From assembly GCA_031556525.1 (NCBI GenBank), contig JAVBSS010000024.1, forward strand, positions 1-21,251: DNA of 21,251 bases, in the 5' to 3' direction. The position numbers and the translations under genes were made by a program. Position 1 is the first letter of the stretch. The number at the start of each line of letters is the position of its first letter. Positions 7,107-15,696 of the stretch are shown here, piece after piece. This DNA is from JAVBSN01 sp031556525. Its GTDB lineage: Bacteria > Bacillota > Clostridia > Lachnospirales > Lachnospiraceae. The notes under the pieces were generated by a model, which saw only the letters and a list, made by a program, of their open reading frames with translations, was not told where the DNA came from and ran no database searches.

Positions 7107-8876
7107 GTGTATTTTTCAGATGATTTAGTTGAAGAAATACGTCTAAAAAATGATATAGTAGACGTTATAAGTGAATATGCTAATGTTAAGAAAAAAGGCA
7201 ATTCCTATTCGGCATGCTGCCCTTTTCATCCAGAGAAGACACCGTCGTTTCATGTTAGTAGAGAAAAACAAATGTATCATTGTTTTGGTTGTGGAGTAGG
7301 CGGTAATGTATTTACCTTTGTTATGGAATATGAGAATTTCACGTTTCCAGAGGCAATAAAACACTTGGGAGAACGTGCTGGTATAACGTTGCCAGAAGAA
7401 GAGATGTCGCCAGAGGCTAGGCGAAAAGCAGATTATAAGACAACTTTATTCGAGATGAATAAAATTGCAGCAGGATATTTTCACTACATACTAAAAACAG
7501 ATAGAGGCAAGAAGGCATATAATTATTTTCAAGATAGACGGTTGGATGATGAAACAATAAAGAAATTTGCATTAGGATATTCAGATATGTATAGTGACGA
7601 TTTGTATAAATATCTTAAGAGTAAAGGTTATAATGATGAACAACTCAAGAATTCTGGTTTGGTAAAGATAGATGAAGCTAGAGGTGCTACCGATAGATTT
7701 TGGAATAGAGTAATGTTTCCAATAATTGATGCAAATAATAAAGTTGTTGGATTTGGTGGAAGAGTGATGGGAGAAGGTGAACCCAAATACCTTAACACTA
7801 ATGATACAGCAGTATTTGATAAAAGTAGAAATCTATATGGTCTTAACCTTGCAAAGAAATCCAAGAAACATGGATTGATATTATGTGAAGGATATATGGA
7901 TGTAATAGCTATGCACCAAGCAGGGTTTGATAACGCAGTTGCATCCCTTGGAACAGCATTTACACTAGGACATGCAAATCTTGTAAAGAGGTATGCAGAT
8001 ACAGCATATCTAGCATATGATAGTGATGGCGCAGGTATTAAAGCGGCAAGTAAGGTTATACTTATGCTAAGGGAGATAGGAATATCAACACGTATAATAG
8101 ATATGAAACCTTATAAAGATCCTGATGAATTTATAAAAACATTAGGGGTTGATGAGTTTGAGAAGAGAATACAGACATCAATAGGAAGCGTAATGTTTGA
8201 AGTGAAGATAATGTCACAAAATTACAATCAAAATGATCCTGAAAGTAAGACTAATTTTCAACATGAAGTGGCAAAAAAGTTATCTACAATAGACGATCCG
8301 TTAGGTAGAAATAATTACATAGAGGCTGTAGCTAACGAATATTTTATAGATAAAGATGGTTTGATTAAGTTGGTTAATTATTATGGTACAGAAGGAGGCT
8401 ATGTGCCACCTAGTATATTTGACGATATAAAACCAAGAAAATTAAATCGTCAAGAAGTAAAAGAGGAGCTTAGCAAGACGCCACAGAAGCTTTTGTTGAC
8501 TTGGATGATTAATATGCCTATATTGTTCAAAAAATTAGAAGGAATACTAAGCCCGATAGATTTTTATGAACCCTTATGTAATCGAGTTGCAGTATTGATG
8601 TATGAACAATATGAGACAAAGGGAACTATAGAGCCAGCGATTATTCTTAATCAATTTACTGAAGTTGAAGAACAGAGAAGAGTTGCAGATATTGTTCAGA
8701 CTACTTTAGAGATGGAACCAGAAGAAGAAAATAATATTAAAGCAGTAGAGGATATTGTTAAAAAAGTAAAGTCTGGGAGTATTGACTATCAAATGAGTTC
8801 GACGTTAGATATGAATAGATGGCAAGAACTTATTAAAGAAAAAGCTAAGATAGAGAATTTGCATATATTATTATGA
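7107..8876 (+). CDS. dnaG: DNA primase DnaG
   Basis: Makes RNA primers at replication forks with the DnaB helicase. The 589-residue protein starts at a GTG with AAGGAG 6 nt upstream. The N-terminal CHC2 zinc domain has C38, H41, C59 and C62 (CPFHPEKTPSF ... HCFGCGVGG). The central TOPRIM catalytic core has E261 in CEGYMD and the D305-S306-D307 pair in YDSDGAG. The last roughly 130 residues form the less conserved helicase-binding region. The length is normal for Firmicutes. Its stop codon is followed after 1 nt by an upstream in-frame ATG of rpoD, consistent with one transcript. Confidence 0.98.
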   Translation: MYFSDDLVEEIRLKNDIVDVISEYANVKKKGNSYSACCPFHPEKTPSFHVSREKQMYHCFGCGVGGNVFTFVMEYENFTFPEAIKHLGERAGITLPEEEMSPEARRKADYKTTLFEMNKIAAGYFHYILKTDRGKKAYNYFQDRRLDDETIKKFALGYSDMYSDDLYKYLKSKGYNDEQLKNSGLVKIDEARGATDRFWNRVMFPIIDANNKVVGFGGRVMGEGEPKYLNTNDTAVFDKSRNLYGLNLAKKSKKHGLILCEGYMDVIAMHQAGFDNAVASLGTAFTLGHANLVKRYADTAYLAYDSDGAGIKAASKVILMLREIGISTRIIDMKPYKDPDEFIKTLGVDEFEKRIQTSIGSVMFEVKIMSQNYNQNDPESKTNFQHEVAKKLSTIDDPLGRNNYIEAVANEYFIDKDGLIKLVNYYGTEGGYVPPSIFDDIKPRKLNRQEVKEELSKTPQKLLLTWMINMPILFKKLEGILSPIDFYEPLCNRVAVLMYEQYETKGTIEPAIILNQFTEVEEQRRVADIVQTTLEMEPEEENNIKAVEDIVKKVKSGSIDYQMSSTLDMNRWQELIKEKAKIENLHILL

Positions 8877-8916
8877 AATGGTTAAAATATTATATATTAT
8901 GGAGGATAAATTTATT

Positions 8917-10104
8917 ATGGGAAACCCAAGTAAGAAAAACACGGAGACAGTATTCCAAGAGAAATTAGTGGAATTATTAGAAACGGCTAAAACAAATGAC
9001 AACATTATAGATGATACAATCATTATCGATTCATTTTCGGATGTTAAAGACTTTGAACTTGATTCAAACAAAATGTTGGCAATTTTTGAATTTCTAGAGT
9101 CGAATGATATATTTATAAATACTGTAGAAGTTGAAAAAGAAGTAGAACCAGATGATGAGGCAATATTGGCGGTAGAGGAAGATTCAGATGAACCAGATGA
9201 TGAAGCTATATTATCAGTGGAAGAGGATACTGAAGTAGATGTAGATTTAGTTGATATATCTGTTCCAGATGGTATTAGCATCGAAGATCCAGTAAGAATG
9301 TATCTTAAAGAAATAGGAAAGGTACCGCTACTTAGCGCAGATGAAGAAATAGAATTAGCTAAGCGTATGGAAGAGGGCGACGAAGAAGCAAAGAAGAAGT
9401 TAGCGGAAGCTAATCTAAGACTTGTAGTTAGTATTGCAAAGAGATACGTTGGTCGTGGTATGTTATTTTTAGATCTTATTCAAGAGGGTAACTTAGGACT
9501 TATTAAAGCTGTAGAGAAATTTGATTATAGAAAAGGATTTAAATTTTCCACATATGCAACATGGTGGATTAGACAAGCAATCACTAGAGCTATAGCTGAC
9601 CAAGCAAGAACTATTAGAATACCAGTGCATATGGTTGAAACTATTAATAAATTAATAAGAGTGTCTAGACAATTGCTTCAAGAATTAGGACGTGAGCCGC
9701 ATCCAGAGGAGATTGCAAAAGAGATGGAGATATCAGTAGAGAGAGTTAGAGAAATCTTGAAGATATCACAAGAACCCGTATCTCTAGAGACTCCTATTGG
9801 TGAGGAAGAGGATAGTCATTTAGGAGACTTTATTCAAGATGAAAATGTACCTGTTCCAGCTGATGCAGCAGCATTTACATTATTAAAAGAGGAACTAGTG
9901 GAAGTATTAAGTACGTTAACAGAAAGAGAACAAAAAGTATTAAGACTAAGATTTGGATTGGATGATGGACGAGCAAGAACTCTTGAAGAAGTAGGTAAAG
10001 AGTTTCAAGTTACAAGGGAACGTATTCGTCAAATAGAGGCTAAAGCGCTTAGAAAACTTAGACATCCAACTAGAAGTCGTAGATTAAAGGACTTTTTAGA
10101 GTAG
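8917..10104 (+). CDS. rpoD: RNA polymerase primary sigma factor (RpoD/SigA)
   Basis: Directs core RNA polymerase to housekeeping promoters such as the TTGACT/TAAAAT pairs seen in this window. I prefer the ATG at 8917 (GGAGG at 8901-8905), giving 395 residues; in-frame ATGs at 8878 and 8899 are possible but poorly placed. Region 1.2 begins at DPVRMYLKEIG (about residue 124). Region 2 follows with NLRLVVSIAKRYVGRGM, the -10 recognition helix in FSTYATWWIRQAI, then region 3, and region 4 with the -35 helix-turn-helix VTRERIRQIEAKALRKLRHP near the C-terminus. The acidic N-terminal region holds an uncommon tandem 15-residue duplication (residues 77-106). Three nucleotides separate it from the methyltransferase gene. 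Confidence 0.98.
   Translation: MGNPSKKNTETVFQEKLVELLETAKTNDNIIDDTIIIDSFSDVKDFELDSNKMLAIFEFLESNDIFINTVEVEKEVEPDDEAILAVEEDSDEPDDEAILSVEEDTEVDVDLVDISVPDGISIEDPVRMYLKEIGKVPLLSADEEIELAKRMEEGDEEAKKKLAEANLRLVVSIAKRYVGRGMLFLDLIQEGNLGLIKAVEKFDYRKGFKFSTYATWWIRQAITRAIADQARTIRIPVHMVETINKLIRVSRQLLQELGREPHPEEIAKEMEISVERVREILKISQEPVSLETPIGEEEDSHLGDFIQDENVPVPADAAAFTLLKEELVEVLSTLTEREQKVLRLRFGLDDGRARTLEEVGKEFQVTRERIRQIEAKALRKLRHPTRSRRLKDFLE
9145..9234 (+). repeat. Tandem 45-bp (15-codon) duplication inside rpoD
   Basis: Two in-frame units, 9145-9189 and 9190-9234, encode EPDDEAILAVEEDSD and EPDDEAILSVEEDTE. The protein match is 12 of 15 while many third positions differ (gag/gaa, gca/gct, ttg/tta, gta/gtg), so the duplication is not recent. 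Confidence 0.9.
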
Positions 10105-10107
10105 ATT

Positions 10108-10830
10108 ATGAAAGAAATATTATTAACTGATAGAATGAAATGTGTTGCAGCCATGGTGACAGAGGGTAATGTAGTTGCGGATATAGGCTGCGACCATGCT
10201 TATGTGTCTATTTATCTTATGCAACAAAATATTGCCCGAAAAGTAATAGCTATGGATGTAAGAAAAGGTCCACTTGAAATTGCATTGAAAAATGTGAATA
10301 AATATGGATTTTGTAAGGTGATTGATCTTAGGTTATCAAATGGATTGGAGCAACTTAAGGAGAAAGAGGTTGACACGGTAATAATTGCTGGAATGGGCGG
10401 AATGCTTATTGCAGATATATTAGAGTCGGGAAAGAACATACTGAATCAAGGTGTGGAATTGATTTTACAACCTCAATCGGATATACATATAGTTAGAGAG
10501 AAATTACACAAATTAGGATATGGTATAATATTAGAAGATATGCTTATAGATATGGATAAGTACTATACTGTTATAAAAGCGAATAGACTTACTCAAGATG
10601 AGGAAGTAGAGAATACATATGATAGAACGGTGTATTATAGGTATGGAAAGTGTCTTCTTGATGAAAAGAATGAAATTCTATATAAGTATCTTATGAAAGA
10701 GCAGAATACTTATGATAGGGTATTGGATTCGCTTAATGATAATACGTCTGCAAAAGCTGTAGAAAGACGTAGAGAGATAGAAGAGGATTTAGGATACATT
10801 AAGGAGGCGCTTTGCTTATATGATATGTAG
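10108..10830 (+). CDS. trmK: tRNA (adenine(22)-N1)-methyltransferase TrmK
   Basis: Methylates N1 of A22 in the D-loop of tRNAs, using S-adenosylmethionine. The 240-residue protein has the SAM-binding motif VADIGCDHAYVSIYL (residues 23-37), an acidic residue after strand 2 (AMDVRKGP, 48-55) and the family's signature GMGG at 95-98 (IIAGMGGMLI), which corresponds to the catalytic motif region. The C-terminal third is coiled and charged, as in Bacillus YqfN. There is no strong ribosome site close to the ATG, which lies 3 nt after the rpoD stop, so it probably relies on coupling to rpoD translation. It overlaps the next gene by 11 nt. Confidence 0.93.
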   Translation: MKEILLTDRMKCVAAMVTEGNVVADIGCDHAYVSIYLMQQNIARKVIAMDVRKGPLEIALKNVNKYGFCKVIDLRLSNGLEQLKEKEVDTVIIAGMGGMLIADILESGKNILNQGVELILQPQSDIHIVREKLHKLGYGIILEDMLIDMDKYYTVIKANRLTQDEEVENTYDRTVYYRYGKCLLDEKNEILYKYLMKEQNTYDRVLDSLNDNTSAKAVERRREIEEDLGYIKEALCLYDM

Positions 10831-11608
10831 AGATGTTATTTGTGCACTAGAAAAATTATCACCAGTTAAATATGCTGAGAGTTGGGATAATGTAGGACTA
10901 TTAATAGGAAGAGAAGATAGAGAAGTTAATAGTATTATGATAGCATTAGATGCTACAGATAGAGTTATAGAGAAGGCAGTAGAACTTAATGTAGATATGA
11001 TTATTACACATCATCCGCTTATATTTTCTCCGATAAAGAGCATAAATGATTCTGATTTTATGGGAAAGAAAATATTGTTGTTGACTGAGAATAAAATCAA
11101 TTGCTATGCGATGCATACTAACTTTGATATAATGGGCGGAATGGCTGAATTAGCGGCTGATATATTAGGATTTAAAGATGCTGAAGTACTGGAAGTTACT
11201 TGTGAAGAAGAAGGTACTGAGCAGGGAATTGGACGCATTAGTAAAAATGTGAATAATTTGAGTGTGGAACAATTGTGTTATGAAATAAAAGAAAAATTTG
11301 AGTTGAAAAACGTGATGGTGTATGGCGATAAGCATGCTGTTCCGAATAGAATAGCTATTTCTCCTGGCTCAGGAAAGAGCTTGGTTAGAGAAAGCTTTCG
11401 TAAAGGGTGCGACCTGCTGATAACAGGAGATATTGGTCATCACGATGGAGTAGATGCAGTAGATATGGGAATGAGTATTATAGACGCTACACATTATGGC
11501 TTAGAACATATATTTATGGAGTATATACATAAATATCTTATAAATGTTTTTAATAATGATATAGAAATAGTAGTAGAGGAAATAGGAAGTCCTGTACAGA
11601 TATTATAA
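10820..11608 (+). CDS. Nif3-like dinuclear metal center protein
   Basis: A 262-residue member of the NIF3/YqfO/YbgI family, toroidal hexamers with two metals per subunit and no settled function. Metal ligands visible are H64-H65 (THHPLIF), H99/D103 (AMHTNFDIM) and H225/E229 (THYGLEH); the N-terminal ESWDNVGLLIG signature is at 20-30. Bacillus YqfO is about 370 residues because of an inserted PII-like domain; this protein is too short to contain it and has the compact form. The start is within the end of trmK, 12 nt after an AAGGAGG at 10801-10807. The trmK-nif3 pairing is conserved across Firmicutes. Confidence 0.93.
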   Translation: MICRDVICALEKLSPVKYAESWDNVGLLIGREDREVNSIMIALDATDRVIEKAVELNVDMIITHHPLIFSPIKSINDSDFMGKKILLLTENKINCYAMHTNFDIMGGMAELAADILGFKDAEVLEVTCEEEGTEQGIGRISKNVNNLSVEQLCYEIKEKFELKNVMVYGDKHAVPNRIAISPGSGKSLVRESFRKGCDLLITGDIGHHDGVDAVDMGMSIIDATHYGLEHIFMEYIHKYLINVFNNDIEIVVEEIGSPVQIL

Positions 11609-11622
11609 GGAGGTGTCGTATT

Positions 11623-13284
11623 ATGAATGAAATAGTAGTAAATGTATACGGAGAAAATGCGATTGTTCAACCAGATATTACTTTAAAGGAATTAGCGGAA
11701 AAATATCAAGATAGAGAAAGATATGATATTGTGCTGGCGTTAGTTGACAATCATCTTTGTGAATTACATAAAGTAATTGAAAAAAGTTGTAAAATAGAAT
11801 TCCTGACTACGAGTACAGTGATTGGTAATGATTCATATAGAAGAAGTGCAACTTTATTGATGATAAAAGCATTTAATGATGTACTTGGAAAAGAAAACAT
11901 TGATAAGATAAAGATTATGTATTCGCTTAGTAAGGGATATTATTGCGAGCTTGAGGGCAAAGGTGAGAAATTAACTATAACTGATATAGAAAAAGTTAAG
12001 GGCAGAATGCACGAACTTGTAGATATGGATATTCCTATTGTTAAACAAAATCTAAGTACAGGTGAAGTTGTTAAATTGTTCGAAGAACAAGGAATGAAGG
12101 ATAAGGCTAGACTATTCAAATATAGACGAGTATCTAAGACGAACGTGTATACAATAGATGATTATACTGACTATTATTACGGATTTATGTTGCCAAGTAC
12201 GGGGTATCTAGGATATTTTGACCTTATATTATTTGGTGAAGGATTCGTACTCCAGATGCCAGTAACGGCATCACCAACTATAGTACCACCATTTGATCCA
12301 CAAGTTAATTTGTTTAATGTATTAAAGAAATCAGATGATTGGGGTAAAAAATTAGATATAGAGACTGTAGGTGCACTAAATGACCTAATAGCTAGCGGAA
12401 ACATGGATGAGATAATGCTTGTTCAAGAAGCTTTGCAAGAAAAGAATATTGCTGATATTGCAGAAAACATAGTTAAGAACGGGCGAAAAGTAGTATTGAT
12501 TGCAGGTCCGAGTTCTTCAGGAAAGACAACATTTTCACATAGATTAAGTATACAGCTAAGGGCGCATGGATTGAAACCGCATCCGATTGCTATGGATAAT
12601 TATTTTGTTGATAGAGAAAAGACACCTGTTGATGAGGATGGTAAGTATAATTTTGAATGTATAGAAGCACTTGACTTAGCAACATTTAATAGAGATATGA
12701 ATGAACTATTAGATGGGAAAATGATACAATTGCCAACCTTCAATTTTCAGACAGGATATAGAGAGTATCTTGGAGATACCCTTCAAATAGGTGAAGAAGA
12801 TGTATTGGTAATAGAGGGAATACATGGTCTTAATCCTAAGATGACGGAAAAACTTCCAAACGATAGTAAGTATAAGATATATATTAGTGCGTTAACTATG
12901 CTAAATGTTGATGAGCATAATAGAATTCCAACTACTGACGGAAGATTGATTAGACGTATTGTGAGAGATGCTAGAACCAGAGGAAATGCAGCGCAGAAAA
13001 CAATTTCTATGTGGCAATCTGTAAGACGTGGAGAAGAAGAAAATATATTCCCATTTCAAGAAGAAGCAGATGCAATGTTCAATTCCGCGTTAGTATATGA
13101 ATTAAGTATAATAAAACAATATGCAGAGCCATTATTGTTTGCAATACCTAAAGAATGTGATGAATATTATGAAGCAAAGAGATTATTGAAGTTTCTAGAC
13201 TACTTCTTGGGAATAAGCGGAGAAAACGTACCGAATAATTCGATTCTTAAAGAATTTATTGGTGGAGGCTGTTTCAAAGTCTGA
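11623..13284 (+). CDS. TGS-domain nucleoside kinase (uridine kinase-like)
   Basis: A 553-residue fusion. Residues 1-62 form a TGS domain and about 63-215 resemble the second additional domain of threonyl-tRNA synthetase (KGYYCELEG; IVKQNLSTGEVVKLFEEQGM). The C-terminal half is a P-loop kinase of the phosphoribulokinase/uridine kinase group, with Walker A GPSSSGKT at 295-302, an acceptor-binding AMDNYF segment, and VIEGIHGLNP. Such proteins are annotated as nucleoside or uridine kinases in clostridia and Thermotogae. The role of the synthetase-like part is not known; it might sense RNA or uncharged tRNA. AAGGAGG is placed 8 nt upstream of the ATG, 14 nt after the nif3-like stop. This is the last gene of the operon, as a strong terminator follows. 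Confidence 0.88.
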   Translation: MNEIVVNVYGENAIVQPDITLKELAEKYQDRERYDIVLALVDNHLCELHKVIEKSCKIEFLTTSTVIGNDSYRRSATLLMIKAFNDVLGKENIDKIKIMYSLSKGYYCELEGKGEKLTITDIEKVKGRMHELVDMDIPIVKQNLSTGEVVKLFEEQGMKDKARLFKYRRVSKTNVYTIDDYTDYYYGFMLPSTGYLGYFDLILFGEGFVLQMPVTASPTIVPPFDPQVNLFNVLKKSDDWGKKLDIETVGALNDLIASGNMDEIMLVQEALQEKNIADIAENIVKNGRKVVLIAGPSSSGKTTFSHRLSIQLRAHGLKPHPIAMDNYFVDREKTPVDEDGKYNFECIEALDLATFNRDMNELLDGKMIQLPTFNFQTGYREYLGDTLQIGEEDVLVIEGIHGLNPKMTEKLPNDSKYKIYISALTMLNVDEHNRIPTTDGRLIRRIVRDARTRGNAAQKTISMWQSVRRGEEENIFPFQEEADAMFNSALVYELSIIKQYAEPLLFAIPKECDEYYEAKRLLKFLDYFLGISGENVPNNSILKEFIGGGCFKV

Positions 13285-13295
13285 TGAAATAGAAT

Positions 13296-13345
13296 AAACA
13301 AAAAAGTAGTTATTAACAATATTGTTAATAGCTACTTTTTTGTTT
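13296..13345. terminator. Bidirectional terminator shared by the kinase operon and rnpB
   Basis: A 25-bp dyad with a single T-G wobble: 13296-13320 pairs with 13321-13345. Each strand ends with TACTTTTTTGTTT, so it can stop the + strand operon and the minus-strand RNase P RNA. The stem abuts the 3' end of rnpB. Confidence 0.9.
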
Positions 13346-13690
13346 ACGAGTCGGACGATAAGCCGGGTTATGTCGTGAATGATCATCTATCTAGACTTGC
13401 CGTTGCCGACAAGTTCAAGCGACCTACCTGAAAGCAGATCGGGCAAATCTATAGCTCTCAATATGGTCTTGCTTCAAGTGGAGTTTACAGAGCCTATTTT
13501 GTTACCAAAATAGCGGTGAGCTCTTACCTCGCCTTTCCACCCTTACCAGAAAACTGGCGGTTTATTTCTGTTGCACTAGTCTGGGAGTTGCCTCCACCGG
13601 ACGTTATCCGGCACCCTGCCCTATGAAGCCCGGACTTTCCTCACCTGCAACCTTTCGGTTTTGCAGCCGCGATCATTTGTCCGGCTCGTA
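13346..13690 (-). ncRNA. rnpB: RNase P RNA, A-type
   Basis: The catalytic RNA that trims the 5' leader of tRNA precursors, together with the RnpA protein. Read on the minus strand it shows the universal blocks in order: GAGGAAAGTCCGGGC, then CATAGGGCAGGGTGCC, AGTGCAACAGAAA, AAACCGCC, GGTAAGGGTGGAAAGG, GGTAAGAGCTCACCG, GTAAACTCCAC, AAGCAAGACCA, and near the 3' end CACGACATAACCCGGCTTATCG. The order and the P12-P18 blocks match the ancestral A-type (Escherichia coli-like), not the Bacillus B-type. The ends were set by the P1 stem: ACGAGCCGGAC at the 5' end pairs with GTCCGACTCGT at the 3' end with one mismatch, about 345 nt in all. Exact ends may be off by a few bases. Confidence 0.97.
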
Positions 13691-13696
13691 GAAATG

Positions 13697-13725
13697 ATTT
13701 TAACAAATTGTAAGAAGTTTGTAAA
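13697..13725 (-). promoter_or_regulatory. rnpB promoter
   Basis: On the minus strand: TTTACA (13720-13725), 17-nt spacer, TAAAAT (13697-13702). A start 7 nt downstream falls at 13690, exactly where the P1 stem begins. Confidence 0.85.
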
Positions 13726-13743
13726 GACAACAAGATAGGCATA

Positions 13744-13752
13744 TGCTAAAAT
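13744..13752 (+). promoter_or_regulatory. Extended -10 promoter of the two-component/ABC operon
   Basis: TGCTAAAAT (13744-13752) fits an extended -10 (TGn plus TAAAAT). The -35 position at 17-nt spacing (13724-13729, AAGACA) is a poor match and overlaps the divergent rnpB -35. The leader to the response regulator start would be about 31 nt. Confidence 0.5.
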
Positions 13753-13789
13753 TGATATGGTAGTATGTGGAGAAAATGGAGGGATATAC

Positions 13790-14497
13790 ATGAACGATGC
13801 AACAGTCTTAGTGGTAGATGATGATAAAGAAATTGCAGAATTAGTAGATATATATTTGACAAATGATGGCTATACAGTTTTGAAAGCTTATAATGGTGAG
13901 GAGTGTTTGAAATGTTTGGATAGCAATTCGGATATTAAGATAATTGTTTTAGATATAATGATGCCAGACATAGATGGGCTAGAGGTTTGTAGAAGAATTA
14001 GAAGAATCAGTAATATTCCGATTATAATGTTAAGTGCAAAAGCAGAGGATATGGATAAGATTATAGGATTTGGAACAGGTGCAGATGATTATATGACTAA
14101 ACCGTTCAATCCGCTAGAATTGTTAGCTAGGGTTAAATCTCAATTAAGAAGATATACCAACATTGATAATAATATAAATGTAGTGGAAGATAATAATGAA
14201 ATAGAGATAGAAGGCGGATTAATTATTAATAAAAGTGCGCATACAGTAATAAAGTATGATGTTCAGATTAATCTTACACCTATAGAATTTGATATATTAT
14301 ATTTGTTAGCAACTAATAAGGGAAAAGTGTTTGCTACTGATGAAATATTTGAATTAGTGTGGAATGAGAAAGTATACGAAGTAAACAATACGGTTATGGT
14401 ACATATAAGAAGGTTACGAGAGAAGATAGAGGATGATACAAAGAATCCTAAAATATTAAAAACAGTATGGGGGGTAGGCTATAAAATTGAAGCCTAA
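13790..14497 (+). CDS. OmpR/PhoB-family response regulator
   Basis: A 235-residue DNA-binding regulator. The receiver domain has the acidic triad at D10-D12 (VVDDD), phosphoacceptor D55 (VLDIMMPDIDG) and K104 (MTKPFNP). A short Asn-rich linker (about 124-140) leads to a winged helix (LTPIEFDILYLLATNKGKVF ... VMVHIRRLREKIE ... VWGVGYKIE). The ATG at 13790 follows GGAGGG by 6 nt; an in-frame GTG at 13757 has no ribosome site. The closest familiar relatives are VanR-type regulators. It overlaps the kinase gene by 11 nt and most likely controls its own operon, though no obvious direct-repeat operator is visible in the short leader. Confidence 0.95.
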   Translation: MNDATVLVVDDDKEIAELVDIYLTNDGYTVLKAYNGEECLKCLDSNSDIKIIVLDIMMPDIDGLEVCRRIRRISNIPIIMLSAKAEDMDKIIGFGTGADDYMTKPFNPLELLARVKSQLRRYTNIDNNINVVEDNNEIEIEGGLIINKSAHTVIKYDVQINLTPIEFDILYLLATNKGKVFATDEIFELVWNEKVYEVNNTVMVHIRRLREKIEDDTKNPKILKTVWGVGYKIEA

Positions 14498-15680
14498 TAT
14501 ATTTCAAAGTCTTAGAATGAAGATGGTACTATGTGCCTTTATGAGTGCGATATCTACGGTAGTGGTAGATATTATAATAGTATTTTTTATATATGTAATT
14601 AAAAAGAGTCAGGTGTTTGAAGAAATTTTCTACAAAACAACATCGCCGATAATGGATAATGCGACAGAACCTGTTAAAAAATTCGCAGGAATATTTAAGG
14701 GAGTAGATAATGAATTTATAACTATTAGACCAACTCCGTTTTTAACTAATCACTTTGTGATAGATGTGATAATGTTATTAGTAGTCACACTAACATTATT
14801 TATGATGTTCTATGTGTTATTTTCACACAATATAATCACTTATTTTAGAGATATTAATAAAGGAGTAGAGCGGATAAGAAATGGTGATTTGGAGACGGAC
14901 ATAAAAATAAAGGGAAATGATGAAATATCTATACTTGCAATATCTATTAATAATATGAGACTTGAGTTAAAACAGAGTATAGAAAAGGAAAGAGAATTAG
15001 AGAGAACAAAAAACGAATTGATTACAAATGTTGCCCATGATCTTAGGACTCCTCTTACATCGATGATAGGATATTTAGATTTAATTAAGCGTAATGAGAA
15101 TCTAGAGTATGATACAAAGGAAAAATATTTAAATATTGCGTATGATAAGTCGAAGAGATTAGAGGGATTAGTTATAGATCTATTTGATTATACCAGATAT
15201 GAAAAAAACAAGATCCAAGTTGAACTTAAAAGGATTGATTTAACTAGGTTTGTTGAACAGTTAGCAGAAGAGTTCTATCCTAGTGCGAAGGACAATAATC
15301 TTAACATGATAAATTCATTTCCTAAAAATAGTATTTATATTAGCGGTGATGGAGAATTGTTGGCAAGAGCCTTTGGCAATCTAGTAGGAAATGCAATAAA
15401 ATATGGAGCTGATGGTAAGCAGATAAAATTATCTTTATTTGAAAAACAAGATAAGGCGATATTTGTTGTTACTAATTATGGAAAAATAATTTCGGCTAAA
15501 GATATAGAAAATATATTCCAACAGTTCTATAGAGGTGATGCATCAAGGACAACAATAGGAGCTGGACTAGGACTTGCAATAGCAAAAAATATAATAGATA
15601 TGCATAATGGAGAAATACATGTTACAAGTGGTGAAGAAGGAACAGTGTTTCGTGTAATAATAGATAAATACAAAGATTAA
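14487..15680 (+). CDS. VanS-like sensor histidine kinase
   Basis: A 397-residue membrane kinase. TM1 is at about 12-37, a short 50-residue extracellular segment at about 40-88, and TM2 at about 89-118. HAMP follows (about 118-170), the HisKA box with H184 (NVAHDLRTPLTSMIGYLDL), and the ATPase domain with an N-box (FGNLVGNAIKYG) and GAGLGLAIAKNII. The extracellular loop is small, as in kinases that sense an envelope partner or membrane event instead of binding a soluble ligand. The start is TTG at 14487, inside the response regulator gene, with GGTAGG 8 nt upstream. An ATG at 14517 is in frame but has no ribosome site. The next gene follows after 16 nt. Confidence 0.93.
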   Translation: MKPNIFQSLRMKMVLCAFMSAISTVVVDIIIVFFIYVIKKSQVFEEIFYKTTSPIMDNATEPVKKFAGIFKGVDNEFITIRPTPFLTNHFVIDVIMLLVVTLTLFMMFYVLFSHNIITYFRDINKGVERIRNGDLETDIKIKGNDEISILAISINNMRLELKQSIEKERELERTKNELITNVAHDLRTPLTSMIGYLDLIKRNENLEYDTKEKYLNIAYDKSKRLEGLVIDLFDYTRYEKNKIQVELKRIDLTRFVEQLAEEFYPSAKDNNLNMINSFPKNSIYISGDGELLARAFGNLVGNAIKYGADGKQIKLSLFEKQDKAIFVVTNYGKIISAKDIENIFQQFYRGDASRTTIGAGLGLAIAKNIIDMHNGEIHVTSGEEGTVFRVIIDKYKD

Positions 15681-15696
15681 AGTATGGAGGTGTAGT

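Noticed and set aside
8871..9281. 136-residue Ser-rich minus-strand frame opposite rpoD
   Set aside because: It mirrors the acidic Glu/Asp codons of the sigma factor N-terminus; serine-rich antisense frames are expected there.
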